NCBI GenBank assembly: GCA_015075105.1
Contig: JABTUZ010000001.1
Location: forward strand, 1,499,001-1,563,000
Source of the DNA: Leptospiraceae bacterium
GTDB lineage: Bacteria > Spirochaetota > Leptospiria > Leptospirales > Leptospiraceae
DNA length: 64,000 bases
Direction of reading: 5' to 3'
In this document: piece by piece, positions 45,355 to 53,976 of the stretch
Position numbering within the stretch: position 1 is the stretch's first letter
How the letters are laid out: each line of letters begins with the position of its first letter
Program-made: the position numbers and the translations under genes
Notes under the pieces: generated by a model
The model's input: only the letters and a program-made list of their open reading frames with translations
What the model was told of the DNA's origin: nothing
Database searches by the model: none

Positions 45355-46376
45355 TTTTTCGACTCAGCTTTATTTTTTCTTTTATTTTTCAAGTCTCAAC
45401 ATTATTCGCTGTTGAGATTAGGCTAAAAGATATTGCAAGGATCGAAGGAATAAGAGAAAACCAAATCACAGGTTACGGGATTGTAGTAGGTCTTTCTGGT
45501 ACAGGGGATACCAAAAGCGCATTAACAAGTGAAAGTATGAAAAACTTTTTAAAGAACTTAGGACTAAGCTCTTCTTCCTCATTCCAAACTCGTAATATCG
45601 CATCCGTAATCATAACTACAAAAATTCCATCCTATTCAAAAAATGGGGATAGGCTCGATGTAACGGTCTCTTCTATAGGAGATGCAAAAAGTTTAGAAGG
45701 TGGAGTCCTTGTTCAATCCCCTCTGAAATCTGCAAATGGAGAAGTGATCGCAGTGGCAAGCGGGGTAATATCTTTCGGTGGAAAAGAAGATAGAAGTCAA
45801 GGCTATGGTAAAAAAGAAAATCGTACTACAGGTCTAATACACAGAGGAGCCATAGTAGAAAGAGAAATTCAAGGAAACTTCCTCGAATCCGGTAAATTTA
45901 AAATAGTATTGGAAGACCAAGATTTCTCTACCTTAAATACTTTGACAAAACTTTTAGAAGAAAAATTATCTTCTAAACCGGTTTCCCTCTCTCCTACAGA
46001 GATTGAAGTAAGTGTTCCGCCTAACGTAAAACCTGTAGAATTTTTAGCAAATTTAGAAAACCTAACTTTAAACCCTGAGTCAAAAGCAAGAGTAGTAATC
46101 AACGAAAGAACAGGCACAATCGTAATGGGGGCAAATGTAGCAATTGATGAGGTAGCGATTTCCAAGCAAGGCTTATCTCTATTCGTAACTGGAAAGAAAA
46201 AAGAAGACAAGTCGAAAGAGACGGAACAAAAAGTATTACTAATAGAAGAGTCTCCAAGAGTGTCCGATATAGTAGACGCACTAAACAAAATCGGTGCATC
46301 CACAAAAGATATAATTTCTATTTTAGACGGTTTAAAAAAAGCAGGGGCGTTACACGCAGAGGTTATTATACAATGA
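45351..46376 (+). CDS. flgI: Flagellar P-ring protein FlgI
   Basis: A 341-residue secreted protein: signal peptide to about residue 21, then RLKDIARIEGIRENQITGYGIVVGLSGTGD, SVIITTKIPSYSKNGDRLDVTVSSIGDAKSLEGG and a C-terminal ARVVINERTGTIVMGANVAI with VSDIVDALNKIGASTKDIIS. These are the standard FlgI signatures. It forms a ring around the rod in the peptidoglycan layer. Overlapping ATGA junctions with flgH and flgJ indicate strict co-translation. Confidence 0.95.
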   Translation: MIFRLSFIFSFIFQVSTLFAVEIRLKDIARIEGIRENQITGYGIVVGLSGTGDTKSALTSESMKNFLKNLGLSSSSSFQTRNIASVIITTKIPSYSKNGDRLDVTVSSIGDAKSLEGGVLVQSPLKSANGEVIAVASGVISFGGKEDRSQGYGKKENRTTGLIHRGAIVEREIQGNFLESGKFKIVLEDQDFSTLNTLTKLLEEKLSSKPVSLSPTEIEVSVPPNVKPVEFLANLENLTLNPESKARVVINERTGTIVMGANVAIDEVAISKQGLSLFVTGKKKEDKSKETEQKVLLIEESPRVSDIVDALNKIGASTKDIISILDGLKKAGALHAEVIIQ

Positions 46377-46831
46377 ATATTAGCGACTATACAAATAGAC
46401 TGAATTTAATGGATAGAAAGGAAGTTGAAAATATTAAAAGGTTGGAATCTAAAAAACCTAGTTCTGACACTCTTAGCAATTCTAAATTTCAGGAAATTCT
46501 TCGAGAAGAAATAAATAAGACAATTGAAGGGAAGCTCCCCTCTTCTTCTGTAAAACTGCCCAATAATATTAAATCCGAAATTTCTTCAGACCCTTACAGA
46601 AAAAAGCTCTACGATGCAAGTGTAGAATTTGAATCCATATTCGTAAAAATGATGCTAAAAGAGATGAAAAAATCTGTTGAAAAAACAAACCTAATCCACG
46701 GAGGGTATGCAGAAGAAATTTTTGAAGACATGCTATACGATGAATACGCTAAAAATATTTCAAAAAATGAATCTTTGGGACTTGCAGAAGAAATCTATAC
46801 TACCTTATCCAAAAATTTACCGGATCGATAG
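46373..46831 (+). CDS. flgJ: Flagellar rod-binding protein FlgJ (muramidase-free)
   Basis: A 152-residue protein holding only the N-terminal rod-capping part of FlgJ: YDASVEFESIFVKMMLKEMK, then HGGYAEEIFEDMLYDEYAKNISKNESLGLAEEIY. The C-terminal muramidase domain of enteric FlgJ is absent, which is usual in spirochaetes; a separate wall hydrolase would be needed. It closes the flg run, and about 220 bp of AT-rich spacer follow. Confidence 0.88.
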   Translation: MNISDYTNRLNLMDRKEVENIKRLESKKPSSDTLSNSKFQEILREEINKTIEGKLPSSSVKLPNNIKSEISSDPYRKKLYDASVEFESIFVKMMLKEMKKSVEKTNLIHGGYAEEIFEDMLYDEYAKNISKNESLGLAEEIYTTLSKNLPDR

Positions 46832-47050
46832 TTCTCTTAAATTTAGACTATTGCAATTGAGCACAAGAGTTAAAAAAAATACCATCTTGGCTACTTGAAG
46901 TTTTTTAAATATATAGATAACTGTTATTTTTTTCAAATAGTAAACTCAATAAATACTTGACTATGCAAACTATACAGATTCCCATAAAATAGAAAGGGAT
47001 GATTCTTACCCTGTAGTTTTAGACAAAAATAAATTATGAAAACTCGATAA

Positions 47051-48148
47051 ATGAACCAAAACCAATTTATCAATCGACTAAACACATTTGTGTTTCAAGG
47101 AGGAAAAAGAAATAGAGATTTTCCACTTGAAAAAAGAATTTTCAACCTTACAACCTTATACGGTGGATTCGTACTTGTATTTTTGATCGGTCCATCCAAT
47201 TATTTTCTGAAATTCTCATGGATTGTTCAAGCTATAAATATTGCTACCGGAATATTTTTATTTGTGCTTGCTTATATTTCTTTTTCTAAAGGAAAGCAAT
47301 TCATATTTTTATTTCTGATTGTTTTACTTTTCTTTGGAGACTTGCTTTGGTTTACAAATGGTGGAAGTCAAGGCTCTATCACTACCTATCTTATAATACA
47401 CTTAATTTGCATAATTATACTTTCAAGAGGAAAAACACGTTTCTATATTTCTGTTTTGAGTTTAGTAAATCTTTTAGCGATTCTAATCATAGAATACAAC
47501 CAACCGGATCTCGTAATTCCGTATAATAATTCCAAAGAAAGATTTTTTGATTTACTGACCGGGCAAGGAGTTTCCGGTATAGCCATTTTTTTAATCATAT
47601 CTTTGGTAATGAAAAATTATGAAAAAGAAAGAAAAGAACTAAAAGAGCAAAATTTAGTCTTGCAAGAATTATCTCTAAAAGACCACTTAACGGGTCTGTA
47701 CAATAGAAGATATCAAATGGCGAGATTGAAAGAAGAAATTCAAAATTTTAACAGATACAAGCACTCATTTTCAATTCTACTGATAGACATTGACTTTTTC
47801 AAAAAAATTAATGACTCGTGGGGACACGCTGAAGGAGATCGAATACTCGTTGAATTTTCTGAGATACTGATTCAATTTCTTAGAATCAACGATGTTTCCA
47901 GTAGGTTTGGAGGAGAAGAATTTTTAGTTATCCTTCCAATGACAAAATTAAACGAAGCCTTACTGGTATCTGAAAAATTAAGAGCCAACGTCCAAAAAAA
48001 GCTTCTTTTGCCGGATGGTAGCCCAACTACTCTTTCCATTGGAGTACAACAATACCATAACGAAAGTGTAGCAGACTTGTTATCCAAGGTAGATCAAAAA
48101 CTCTACCGTGCAAAAAAATTGGGAAGAAATCGAGTAGTGTATTATTAA
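47051..48148 (+). CDS. Membrane diguanylate cyclase (GGDEF)
   Basis: A 365-residue protein with about six membrane segments in residues 35-195, a short coiled linker (YEKERKELKEQNLVLQELSL) and a GGDEF domain: KDHLTGLYNRRYQ, LIDIDFFKKINDSWGHAEGD, RFGGEEFLVILP (GGEEF at 287-291) and a final LSIGVQQYH with KLYRAKKLGRNRV. GGEEF is active, so it should make cyclic di-GMP. No I-site RxxD is evident before GGEEF. The signal for the membrane part is unknown. Confidence 0.9.
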   Translation: MNQNQFINRLNTFVFQGGKRNRDFPLEKRIFNLTTLYGGFVLVFLIGPSNYFLKFSWIVQAINIATGIFLFVLAYISFSKGKQFIFLFLIVLLFFGDLLWFTNGGSQGSITTYLIIHLICIIILSRGKTRFYISVLSLVNLLAILIIEYNQPDLVIPYNNSKERFFDLLTGQGVSGIAIFLIISLVMKNYEKERKELKEQNLVLQELSLKDHLTGLYNRRYQMARLKEEIQNFNRYKHSFSILLIDIDFFKKINDSWGHAEGDRILVEFSEILIQFLRINDVSSRFGGEEFLVILPMTKLNEALLVSEKLRANVQKKLLLPDGSPTTLSIGVQQYHNESVADLLSKVDQKLYRAKKLGRNRVVYY

Positions 48149-48164
48149 AACCAGAATTAAATTT

Positions 48165-49571
48165 TCAAGATAAATTTTTTGCGAACTTTTGAAGCTCAGA
48201 AATATTGTAATAAAAATAAGGGAAGTCTCTGGACTGAAAAATTTCAGCAATGCGACCATTTCTAAATATAGAAAGTTTTTCTTTTTCCCAATATTTTTTT
48301 TCTTCTGTCAAAAGTGCGGACATTTTTTCGTTCAATTGCACTAACCGAGTATGAATTTCTTTTTTATTGCAAGTAGGGTCTTGAAATTTTGCGAACAAAG
48401 ATTTTTTCTCCATGACTAATGGGTCTTCATGAGATAGAAATTTTTCAGGGGAATGTTTTAAATCTCTAATTGAATTTTCAATTGTTTTTTCATCGGGGAA
48501 GCTAAGCGAAAACCTATCTACAGGTGTTAAATTCATTGTTGCAGTTGAAATTGTATAATCACAAAATCCTCTTTGAAAGAACTGTAAAAGTACGTTATCC
48601 GATATTGCCTCATAACGTCCTCCTCCAGTCCCATGAATAAAAAAATCTGCCAAAAAAATTCGGATAAACATAGTAAGAGTGATCGCTCTCGGTATGAGTT
48701 CTTCGCCACTATAACTTTCTGGTACATGAATTCTTTTCCCGGTTTTCTCGTCTAAAACCCAAAAAGGCATATCTCCCTCTTTTATTTCAGGGAGGGGTTG
48801 AGCTGGATTTTTAATCTTGTGTAAAAATCGGTATTCATGCAAACTTTGATTGAATATTTTAATAAAAAAACTAAGATTTTCTTGAATTTTCTTAGAAAAG
48901 ATTTTAAATGCAGGCAGAGTAATTAAAAAACTCACTGGAATAGAATGAATTCTTACTCCCATATTTTTTAAAAATGCAATTCTTTGGTTCTCAAGGACTG
49001 TTGATATTTCTTCAAAAGAGTCTAATTTTTTTTCTATTTCAGTGAGACAGGAAATTGTCTGCAATAAGGAATTCTTCGTTAAAAATTTTTCGGAACTCTT
49101 TTTGGCAATTTGAACACTCTTTCGTAATTTTTCTTTGTCTTCTATTGCAAGATTGGAATTTTTGTATATACCGTAATTTTCAGAAGAAATCAATAAGTGC
49201 TTCTTCTGTGCATCTCCAGAAGACTCAAATTCGGGATAATTGAATCCAATCTCAAACTCATCTGTATCTACAGAAAGGTGGATAGCTACCCCACCGATAT
49301 CTGATGCAATTTTACAAGTCAAAAAATCTTTCCATAATATACCCGGGTGATGAAATTCAGGTTGATGCCCTGTCATGATTAAGGGTTTATTCGATACATC
49401 CTCGCCTATATACTCCGATATACTTTTAAAAAAACTTTTTCGTAAATCAAAATATCCTTCTTTTGAAAAGCCTTCGGGAATTTCATTTTCTCTACTATTG
49501 AAATGTTTCAATGAAATCTCTTTAATTTCTGAAAAAGATTTTCCTATCTTTACTTCTTTTAACTCATCCAT
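48165..49571 (-). CDS. Distant BshC-like protein of unknown function
   Basis: A 468-residue soluble protein. PLIMTGHQPEFHHPGILWKD, followed by IHLSVDTDEFEIGF, resembles the TGQQxGLFxGPLYxxxKA and W-x-x-x-DDHDxxE regions of bacillithiol synthase BshC. A second conserved-looking block is RAITLTMFIRIFLADFFIHG followed by TGGGRYEAISDNVLLQFFQR, which I recall from uncharacterised proteins in planctomycetes. It is 15 bp downstream of a BshB-like deacetylase on the same strand. A thiol- or sugar-conjugate ligase role is a guess from fold and neighbour. Confidence 0.5.
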   Translation of the reverse strand: MDELKEVKIGKSFSEIKEISLKHFNSRENEIPEGFSKEGYFDLRKSFFKSISEYIGEDVSNKPLIMTGHQPEFHHPGILWKDFLTCKIASDIGGVAIHLSVDTDEFEIGFNYPEFESSGDAQKKHLLISSENYGIYKNSNLAIEDKEKLRKSVQIAKKSSEKFLTKNSLLQTISCLTEIEKKLDSFEEISTVLENQRIAFLKNMGVRIHSIPVSFLITLPAFKIFSKKIQENLSFFIKIFNQSLHEYRFLHKIKNPAQPLPEIKEGDMPFWVLDEKTGKRIHVPESYSGEELIPRAITLTMFIRIFLADFFIHGTGGGRYEAISDNVLLQFFQRGFCDYTISTATMNLTPVDRFSLSFPDEKTIENSIRDLKHSPEKFLSHEDPLVMEKKSLFAKFQDPTCNKKEIHTRLVQLNEKMSALLTEEKKYWEKEKLSIFRNGRIAEIFQSRDFPYFYYNISELQKFAKNLS

Positions 49572-49586
49572 ACGTTAGTTGCAAGC

Positions 49587-50264
49587 TCAAGAAAACAAAA
49601 TTGACAATTCGGTGATATCTAAGGACTCTCTGGAAAAAAAAGGCTCTGCTGCCAGTTTACCGATTCTAAGCCCGAAATAACGGTTTAATAAAATAAACTC
49701 ATCTATTACACGTCCATTTCCATTTTTGATAAACTGAGACTCGTAGCACTCCATAATTTCTTTTTTCTTATCTAAAAAGTCTCCTATATCCACTAAAAAA
49801 GACGGATGTATGTTTAATTTTATATGATTGGGAAAATAGTATAAAATCTTTTTTGGAAAAAAAGGCTCACCCGAAATATCTGACTTCGAAAGTTTAGAGT
49901 AGAATTTTGAAGCTTCAACCAATTTGCAGCATTCTGTGTGATCTGGATGAGAGTCAAATTCATAGTGTGTAAAAATTATTTCAGGTCGAACTTCCCTAAA
50001 AATTTCTGCAATTTTTTTTCGTCCTTCCACAGTATCTAAAATAAATCGATTCGGAAAATCCAACTCTATTCTTTTAACACCCAGTAAATCTGACGCTTTC
50101 CTGCTTTCTTTCTTTCTCGTTTCAATGCTCCCAAATGGAGTAGGCTCTCCATTCGACAAATCCAAAATAGTGACTTCGTGACGATTTTTCAGCATCCTAA
50201 GAATCGTCCCACCCATAGAAAGCTCTACATCGTCAGGGTGAGACCCAACGCAAAGTATTTTCAT
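49587..50264 (-). CDS. PIG-L/BshB-type N-acetylglucosaminyl deacetylase
   Basis: A 225-residue LmbE/PIG-L protein: VGSHPDDVELSMGGTILRML (zinc motif HPDD with Asp), IFTHYEFDSHPDHTECCKLVE (HPDH) and a C-terminal AAEPFFSRESLD. The PDDVELSMGGT form is typical of BshB1, which deacetylates GlcNAc-malate in bacillithiol synthesis; other PIG-L enzymes act on other GlcNAc conjugates. The ATG at 50264 has AAAGAG 12 bases upstream. A 111-bp MITE-like element separates it from the patatin gene, formerly a 12-bp gap. Confidence 0.8.
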   Translation of the reverse strand: MKILCVGSHPDDVELSMGGTILRMLKNRHEVTILDLSNGEPTPFGSIETRKKESRKASDLLGVKRIELDFPNRFILDTVEGRKKIAEIFREVRPEIIFTHYEFDSHPDHTECCKLVEASKFYSKLSKSDISGEPFFPKKILYYFPNHIKLNIHPSFLVDIGDFLDKKKEIMECYESQFIKNGNGRVIDEFILLNRYFGLRIGKLAAEPFFSRESLDITELSILFS

Positions 50265-50284
50265 AAATACATCTCTTTATGAAT

Positions 50285-50395
50285 GGCGTACCTGCAAAAA
50301 GTCGTTTTTTGAAAAAGCAATTGTTCAAAAAGCCAATAAAAGTGCCATTTTCTAGCGTTGTAAAAAGCCCTGAAAGGGGTTTTTGCAGTAGCGTC
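50285..50395. mobile_element. MITE-like element, copy 2
   Basis: Same 111-bp element as at 39341-39451. It differs at the base after AAAAGTG (C rather than T) and in GCAGTAG rather than GCAATAG. Ends GGCGTACCTGCAAAAA and the complement of GACGCTACTGCAAAAA. It is flanked by ATGAAT at 50279-50284 and 50396-50401. The right boundary is at the stop codon of the patatin gene. Confidence 0.85.
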
Positions 50396-51323
50396 ATGAA
50401 TACAAATAGTCATAAATTTTAGTTTTAAGTTTCTCTGCATCTTCCTTCCCCAATTCATAAGTCGCTCTTGCTTTCTTTGCATTTGTATAATCAAAAGTAG
50501 TGATAGGTAACTTCCCGCCTTTAGGTTGAATCAAAAAAGTTTCACTTAATAGTTTCTTATCCTTATCTACAATAGTAACGTCATCATAATGAACTGCAAT
50601 CTTTTTAATTCCCGGTGAAAATTTTTCAAGAAGTAGATTGTTTGTAACCCCACCATCAATATAGTATTCATTCGAAATTCTTTGAAAAGATACGACAGGC
50701 GGAACCGAGGATGAATTCATAATAATTTGCTCAACCATCTCAGGGTATATAAAATCTTTTTCGGTGAATATCACTTCAGTTAAATTCCACCTGTGAACAA
50801 TTCTTTCTACACGGTTGCACGGGATTCCTCTTTCTTTATCTTTTTCATCAAGAATAATCGCTCTTGCAGTTTGTGGAATCAGTCTTGCCTTTCTGTAATA
50901 ATTTTGATATTTCTCCATACGCGGAAAAGCTCGAATCGAGAGGATGAAAATTTTCGTACCACTTTTTTTTATCTTGTCCAAATTCAAAGAATTACGAATT
51001 GCACGCCTATACATATTTTCATGCGGGAAGGGTCTTTTTCCTTTTAGCAAATTTAAAAAATACATATTTTTAGGATTTCTCTTTACTAACTCTTCAAAAT
51101 ATTCTAAAGCCTCCTCCTCTTCTTCGGAAAGTATTGTAAGTATAAACGCAGCCCCTGCGCTCACCCCACTCATCTCATGGAACTTCAGTCCCCATTGCCT
51201 TAGTGTGTAACCAACTCCAAGAGCGTACAATGCCTTACACCCTCCTCCCGCAAATGCAAGAGCAAGACGCGGTTGACCCAAAATTTTACGATAGCCTGTC
51301 TTTAAAAATTGTACCGGCTTCAT
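50394..51323 (-). CDS. Patatin-like phospholipase
   Basis: A 309-residue patatin: oxyanion loop FAGGGCKALYALG, nucleophile elbow GVSAG, and catalytic Asp in YIDGGVTNN. It would hydrolyse acyl esters of lipids. No membrane segment is predicted. The final codons are TAT TCA then TGA, where the stop is formed across the junction with the MITE-like element; without the element the same two codons are followed by TAA. The protein is thus unchanged by the insertion. It is 10 bp downstream of the YqgE gene. Confidence 0.87.
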   Translation of the reverse strand: MKPVQFLKTGYRKILGQPRLALAFAGGGCKALYALGVGYTLRQWGLKFHEMSGVSAGAAFILTILSEEEEEALEYFEELVKRNPKNMYFLNLLKGKRPFPHENMYRRAIRNSLNLDKIKKSGTKIFILSIRAFPRMEKYQNYYRKARLIPQTARAIILDEKDKERGIPCNRVERIVHRWNLTEVIFTEKDFIYPEMVEQIIMNSSSVPPVVSFQRISNEYYIDGGVTNNLLLEKFSPGIKKIAVHYDDVTIVDKDKKLLSETFLIQPKGGKLPITTFDYTNAKKARATYELGKEDAEKLKTKIYDYLYS

Positions 51324-51333
51324 TATTTTGTGG

Positions 51334-51888
51334 TTAATTCAACATAGGGTCTTTTGTATTCTCTGCAAAATATTTGTAAATTCCTCCCATACTCCTAAGC
51401 GCTTCACGCCAAACTATTTCCGGCTCTTCCGAAAAAATAATTTCAGGATTCGCATCGTGAGTCGCCCATGATTTTCTTTCAAACTCACTTTCTAACTGCA
51501 AAGCTCCCCAACCGGAATATCCGTGGAAGATATGAAACTTGGAACCATTTTCGATTAGTGTGAGTAAGAGATCAAAACTTCTTGATAGAAATACTCCAGG
51601 GATAACTTCAAGCCCACTATTTTCCAACTTATTATTATTATGAAGTATAGAAATAAAACTCGGATCGACAGGACCTCCAAAATACATGGGGGCTTCAGTT
51701 TTTGTATGAGAAGGAAGACCTAAAACAACATCTCTCAAAAGGTAATTAGACCTTTTATTTACTACAAGTCCAAACGCGCCTGACGCATCGTGCTCCACCA
51801 TAAAAACAACTGTCTTATGAAAATCGTCGGTTACAACACTGGAATTAGAAATCAGTATCTTACCTTTTACCGAAGGATACATGCTCAT
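51334..51888 (-). CDS. YqgE/AlgH family protein (UPF0301)
   Basis: A 184-residue protein from the ATG at 51888 (a longer form from 51930 would overlap the next gene). Motifs of the family: KGKILISNSSVVTDDFHKTV, VEHDASGAFGLVVNK, MYFGGPVDPSFISILH and FHGYSGWGALQLESEFERKSW. YqgE proteins are widespread and single-copy; their biochemical function is unknown, with links to alginate regulation and stress proposed. It lies one base after the Gfo/Idh/MocA gene. Confidence 0.88.
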   Translation of the reverse strand: MSMYPSVKGKILISNSSVVTDDFHKTVVFMVEHDASGAFGLVVNKRSNYLLRDVVLGLPSHTKTEAPMYFGGPVDPSFISILHNNNKLENSGLEVIPGVFLSRSFDLLLTLIENGSKFHIFHGYSGWGALQLESEFERKSWATHDANPEIIFSEEPEIVWREALRSMGGIYKYFAENTKDPMLN

Positions 51889-51889
51889 T

Positions 51890-52852
51890 TTATTTCTTAG
51901 ATGAAATCTCCGATAAGATCCTATGTGCAATTTCCAAAGTCTTAATATCGGTTTCCCCTTCTACGTTTGGAGTTGCTTTGCCATTAATGCAGTTAATAAA
52001 GTGCTCATGCTCTTGTTTTAATGGGTTGTCCTTGTGTACGAAAATTTTTTCTACAATAGATTCCTGTTTGTATTTTATCTCACCTACACCAAGTAAAATA
52101 TTTGAAGTCGCCTGCCTGTGTAGCTCAATCTCTTGATCTGTAAAATTCAAACGAACATAGTTTTCTTTTTGAGTAATGTTTAAAGTACGAATTTTAGCTT
52201 GAGTACACCTTGAAGCATTGATATTTGCTACACAACCATTTTCAAACTTTATAATCACAGAAGCAATATCTTCGTGATCGGATACAATTTTCGAACCAGA
52301 TGCGTACAGTTGAATCACTTTTGATTTTACCAAATTGAGTACAATGTCAATATCGTGAATCATCATATCGAGAACTACACCCACATCTTTGATTCTGGAA
52401 TTGTATGGAGCAAGTCTCCGAGACTCTATAAAGATAGGTGAGTTTACAATTTTTCCAAGCTCCAATATGGCACCATTGTATCTTTCTACGTGCCCCACTT
52501 GAAATATGAGATTATTTTTCTTGGACAAATCTACCAATTCTTTGGCTTCTTCTACAGTTTCAGCGACAGGCTTCTCAACCAAAACATGTTTTTTTGCAGT
52601 TAGGGCTTTTTTGGATATTTCATAGTGCAAAAAAGTAGGTGCTGCAATAACAACAGCATCTGACTTTTCAATAATTTCATCGGGTGTAGAATAATTAGAA
52701 GTACTATACTTTTCCGAAATCATTTTACTTCTTTCCGGGTCTTTATCGTAAACCCCTACTAACTCTGCATCTACTAATTGTTTTGCAACATTCACATGGT
52801 ACTGTCCCATGTGACCTACACCGATTACACCTACTCTTACTTTTTTGGACAT
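51890..52852 (-). CDS. Gfo/Idh/MocA family oxidoreductase
   Basis: A 320-residue NAD(P)-dependent oxidoreductase: Rossmann GVIGVGHMGQYHV, the EKPVAETVEEA motif that carries the conserved Lys of the EKP signature, GHVERYNGA and MMIHDIDIVLNLV with catalytic His. Substrates are usually sugars or nucleotide sugars; this one cannot be told, though the GHVERYNPA-like loop occurs in UDP-sugar dehydrogenases such as those for acetamido sugars. It sits 11 bp downstream of dnaJ in the heat-shock block. Confidence 0.87.
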   Translation of the reverse strand: MSKKVRVGVIGVGHMGQYHVNVAKQLVDAELVGVYDKDPERSKMISEKYSTSNYSTPDEIIEKSDAVVIAAPTFLHYEISKKALTAKKHVLVEKPVAETVEEAKELVDLSKKNNLIFQVGHVERYNGAILELGKIVNSPIFIESRRLAPYNSRIKDVGVVLDMMIHDIDIVLNLVKSKVIQLYASGSKIVSDHEDIASVIIKFENGCVANINASRCTQAKIRTLNITQKENYVRLNFTDQEIELHRQATSNILLGVGEIKYKQESIVEKIFVHKDNPLKQEHEHFINCINGKATPNVEGETDIKTLEIAHRILSEISSKK

Positions 52853-52863
52853 ATTCCGCTCTT

Positions 52864-53967
52864 TTACTTAAATATTTTACTTTTTAGAGAACTACCGTTA
52901 TTTCCGGATTCTCTTGCAAACTCTTCTAAAAGCTCTCTCTGTTTTTTGGTTAGCTTTTTTGGAATTTCAATTCTCACAACTACATGCTCATCACCCTTAC
53001 CATAACCGCCTAGATAAGGAATCCCGTTTCCTTTCAATCGAAACACCTGACCCGATTCTGTTCCCTCTGGAATTTTCATCATCACTGTCTTACCTTCTAT
53101 AGTCGGTACTTCAATTTCTCCGCCAAGACAAGCCATTGTCAACGGTATTTTCTTTTCTATGATAATATCGTTTCCTTCTCTTTCAAATACAGAATGTTTT
53201 TTGATATGAGTTACGACATAAAGATCTCCGGACGGTCCCCCTTTGGGTCCTGCTTCACCTTCTCCTGAAACTTTCAACCTACTGCCGGACTCAACTCCAG
53301 GTGGAATTTTGATGTTGATTGTTCTTTTCTTTTCAATAAGACCATTTCCACGACAAGTCTTGCAAGGATTAGAAATTGTAGTTCCGCTCCCACCACATTT
53401 CCCGCAAGTAGTAGCTACAGAGAAAAATCCTTGCGTTTTTCTGACTTGACCTGCTCCACCACATTCAGAGCAAGTGATTGGGCTAGACCCTTTGGCCGCC
53501 CCCGTGCCCTTGCAATCTGTACAGGTTTCAGCACGCGGAATCTCAATTTTAAATTCCTTCCCGAGTGCTGCATCCTCCAAGGTAATCTCTAAATTGTACC
53601 TAAGATCGCTCCCTCTTCTGGGCCCTGATTTTCTGCTACCTCGCCCGCCCCCGCCAAAAAAATCACCGAATATATCTTCAAAGCCGCCAAAAATATCAGA
53701 AAAATCGGTATATGCCCCCTGGCCAAATCCTGCTCCACCGGCACCCACTCCAGCTTTTCCAAACTGATCGTAAGCCTTTCTTTTCTGAGCATCCCGAAGA
53801 ACCTCATAAGCCTCTGTGGCTTCTTTAAATTTTTCTTCTGCTTCTTTATTGCCTTTATTTTTATCGGGGTGGTATTGAATGGCTAACTGACGATAAGCCT
53901 TTTTTATCTCATCGTCAGTTGCTGTTTGGGATACCCCCAGAATCTCGTAGTAGCTTTTTTCACTCAT
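52864..53967 (-). CDS. dnaJ: Chaperone DnaJ
   Basis: A 367-residue DnaJ with J domain ([25 protein letters not shown]), a Gly/Phe-rich linker at 75-115, four CxxCxGxG zinc repeats ([32 protein letters not shown]) and the C-terminal substrate domain. It stimulates DnaK ATPase and presents unfolded proteins. It follows dnaK after 9 bp in the CIRCE-controlled operon. Confidence 0.97.
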   Translation of the reverse strand: MSEKSYYEILGVSQTATDDEIKKAYRQLAIQYHPDKNKGNKEAEEKFKEATEAYEVLRDAQKRKAYDQFGKAGVGAGGAGFGQGAYTDFSDIFGGFEDIFGDFFGGGGRGSRKSGPRRGSDLRYNLEITLEDAALGKEFKIEIPRAETCTDCKGTGAAKGSSPITCSECGGAGQVRKTQGFFSVATTCGKCGGSGTTISNPCKTCRGNGLIEKKRTINIKIPPGVESGSRLKVSGEGEAGPKGGPSGDLYVVTHIKKHSVFEREGNDIIIEKKIPLTMACLGGEIEVPTIEGKTVMMKIPEGTESGQVFRLKGNGIPYLGGYGKGDEHVVVRIEIPKKLTKKQRELLEEFARESGNNGSSLKSKIFK

Positions 53968-53976
53968 AGTTTTTTT

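Noticed and set aside
53243-53767. Plus-strand frames opposite dnaJ with Pro-rich sequence.
   Set aside because: They are complementary to the Gly-rich and zinc-repeat codons of DnaJ and are not genes.
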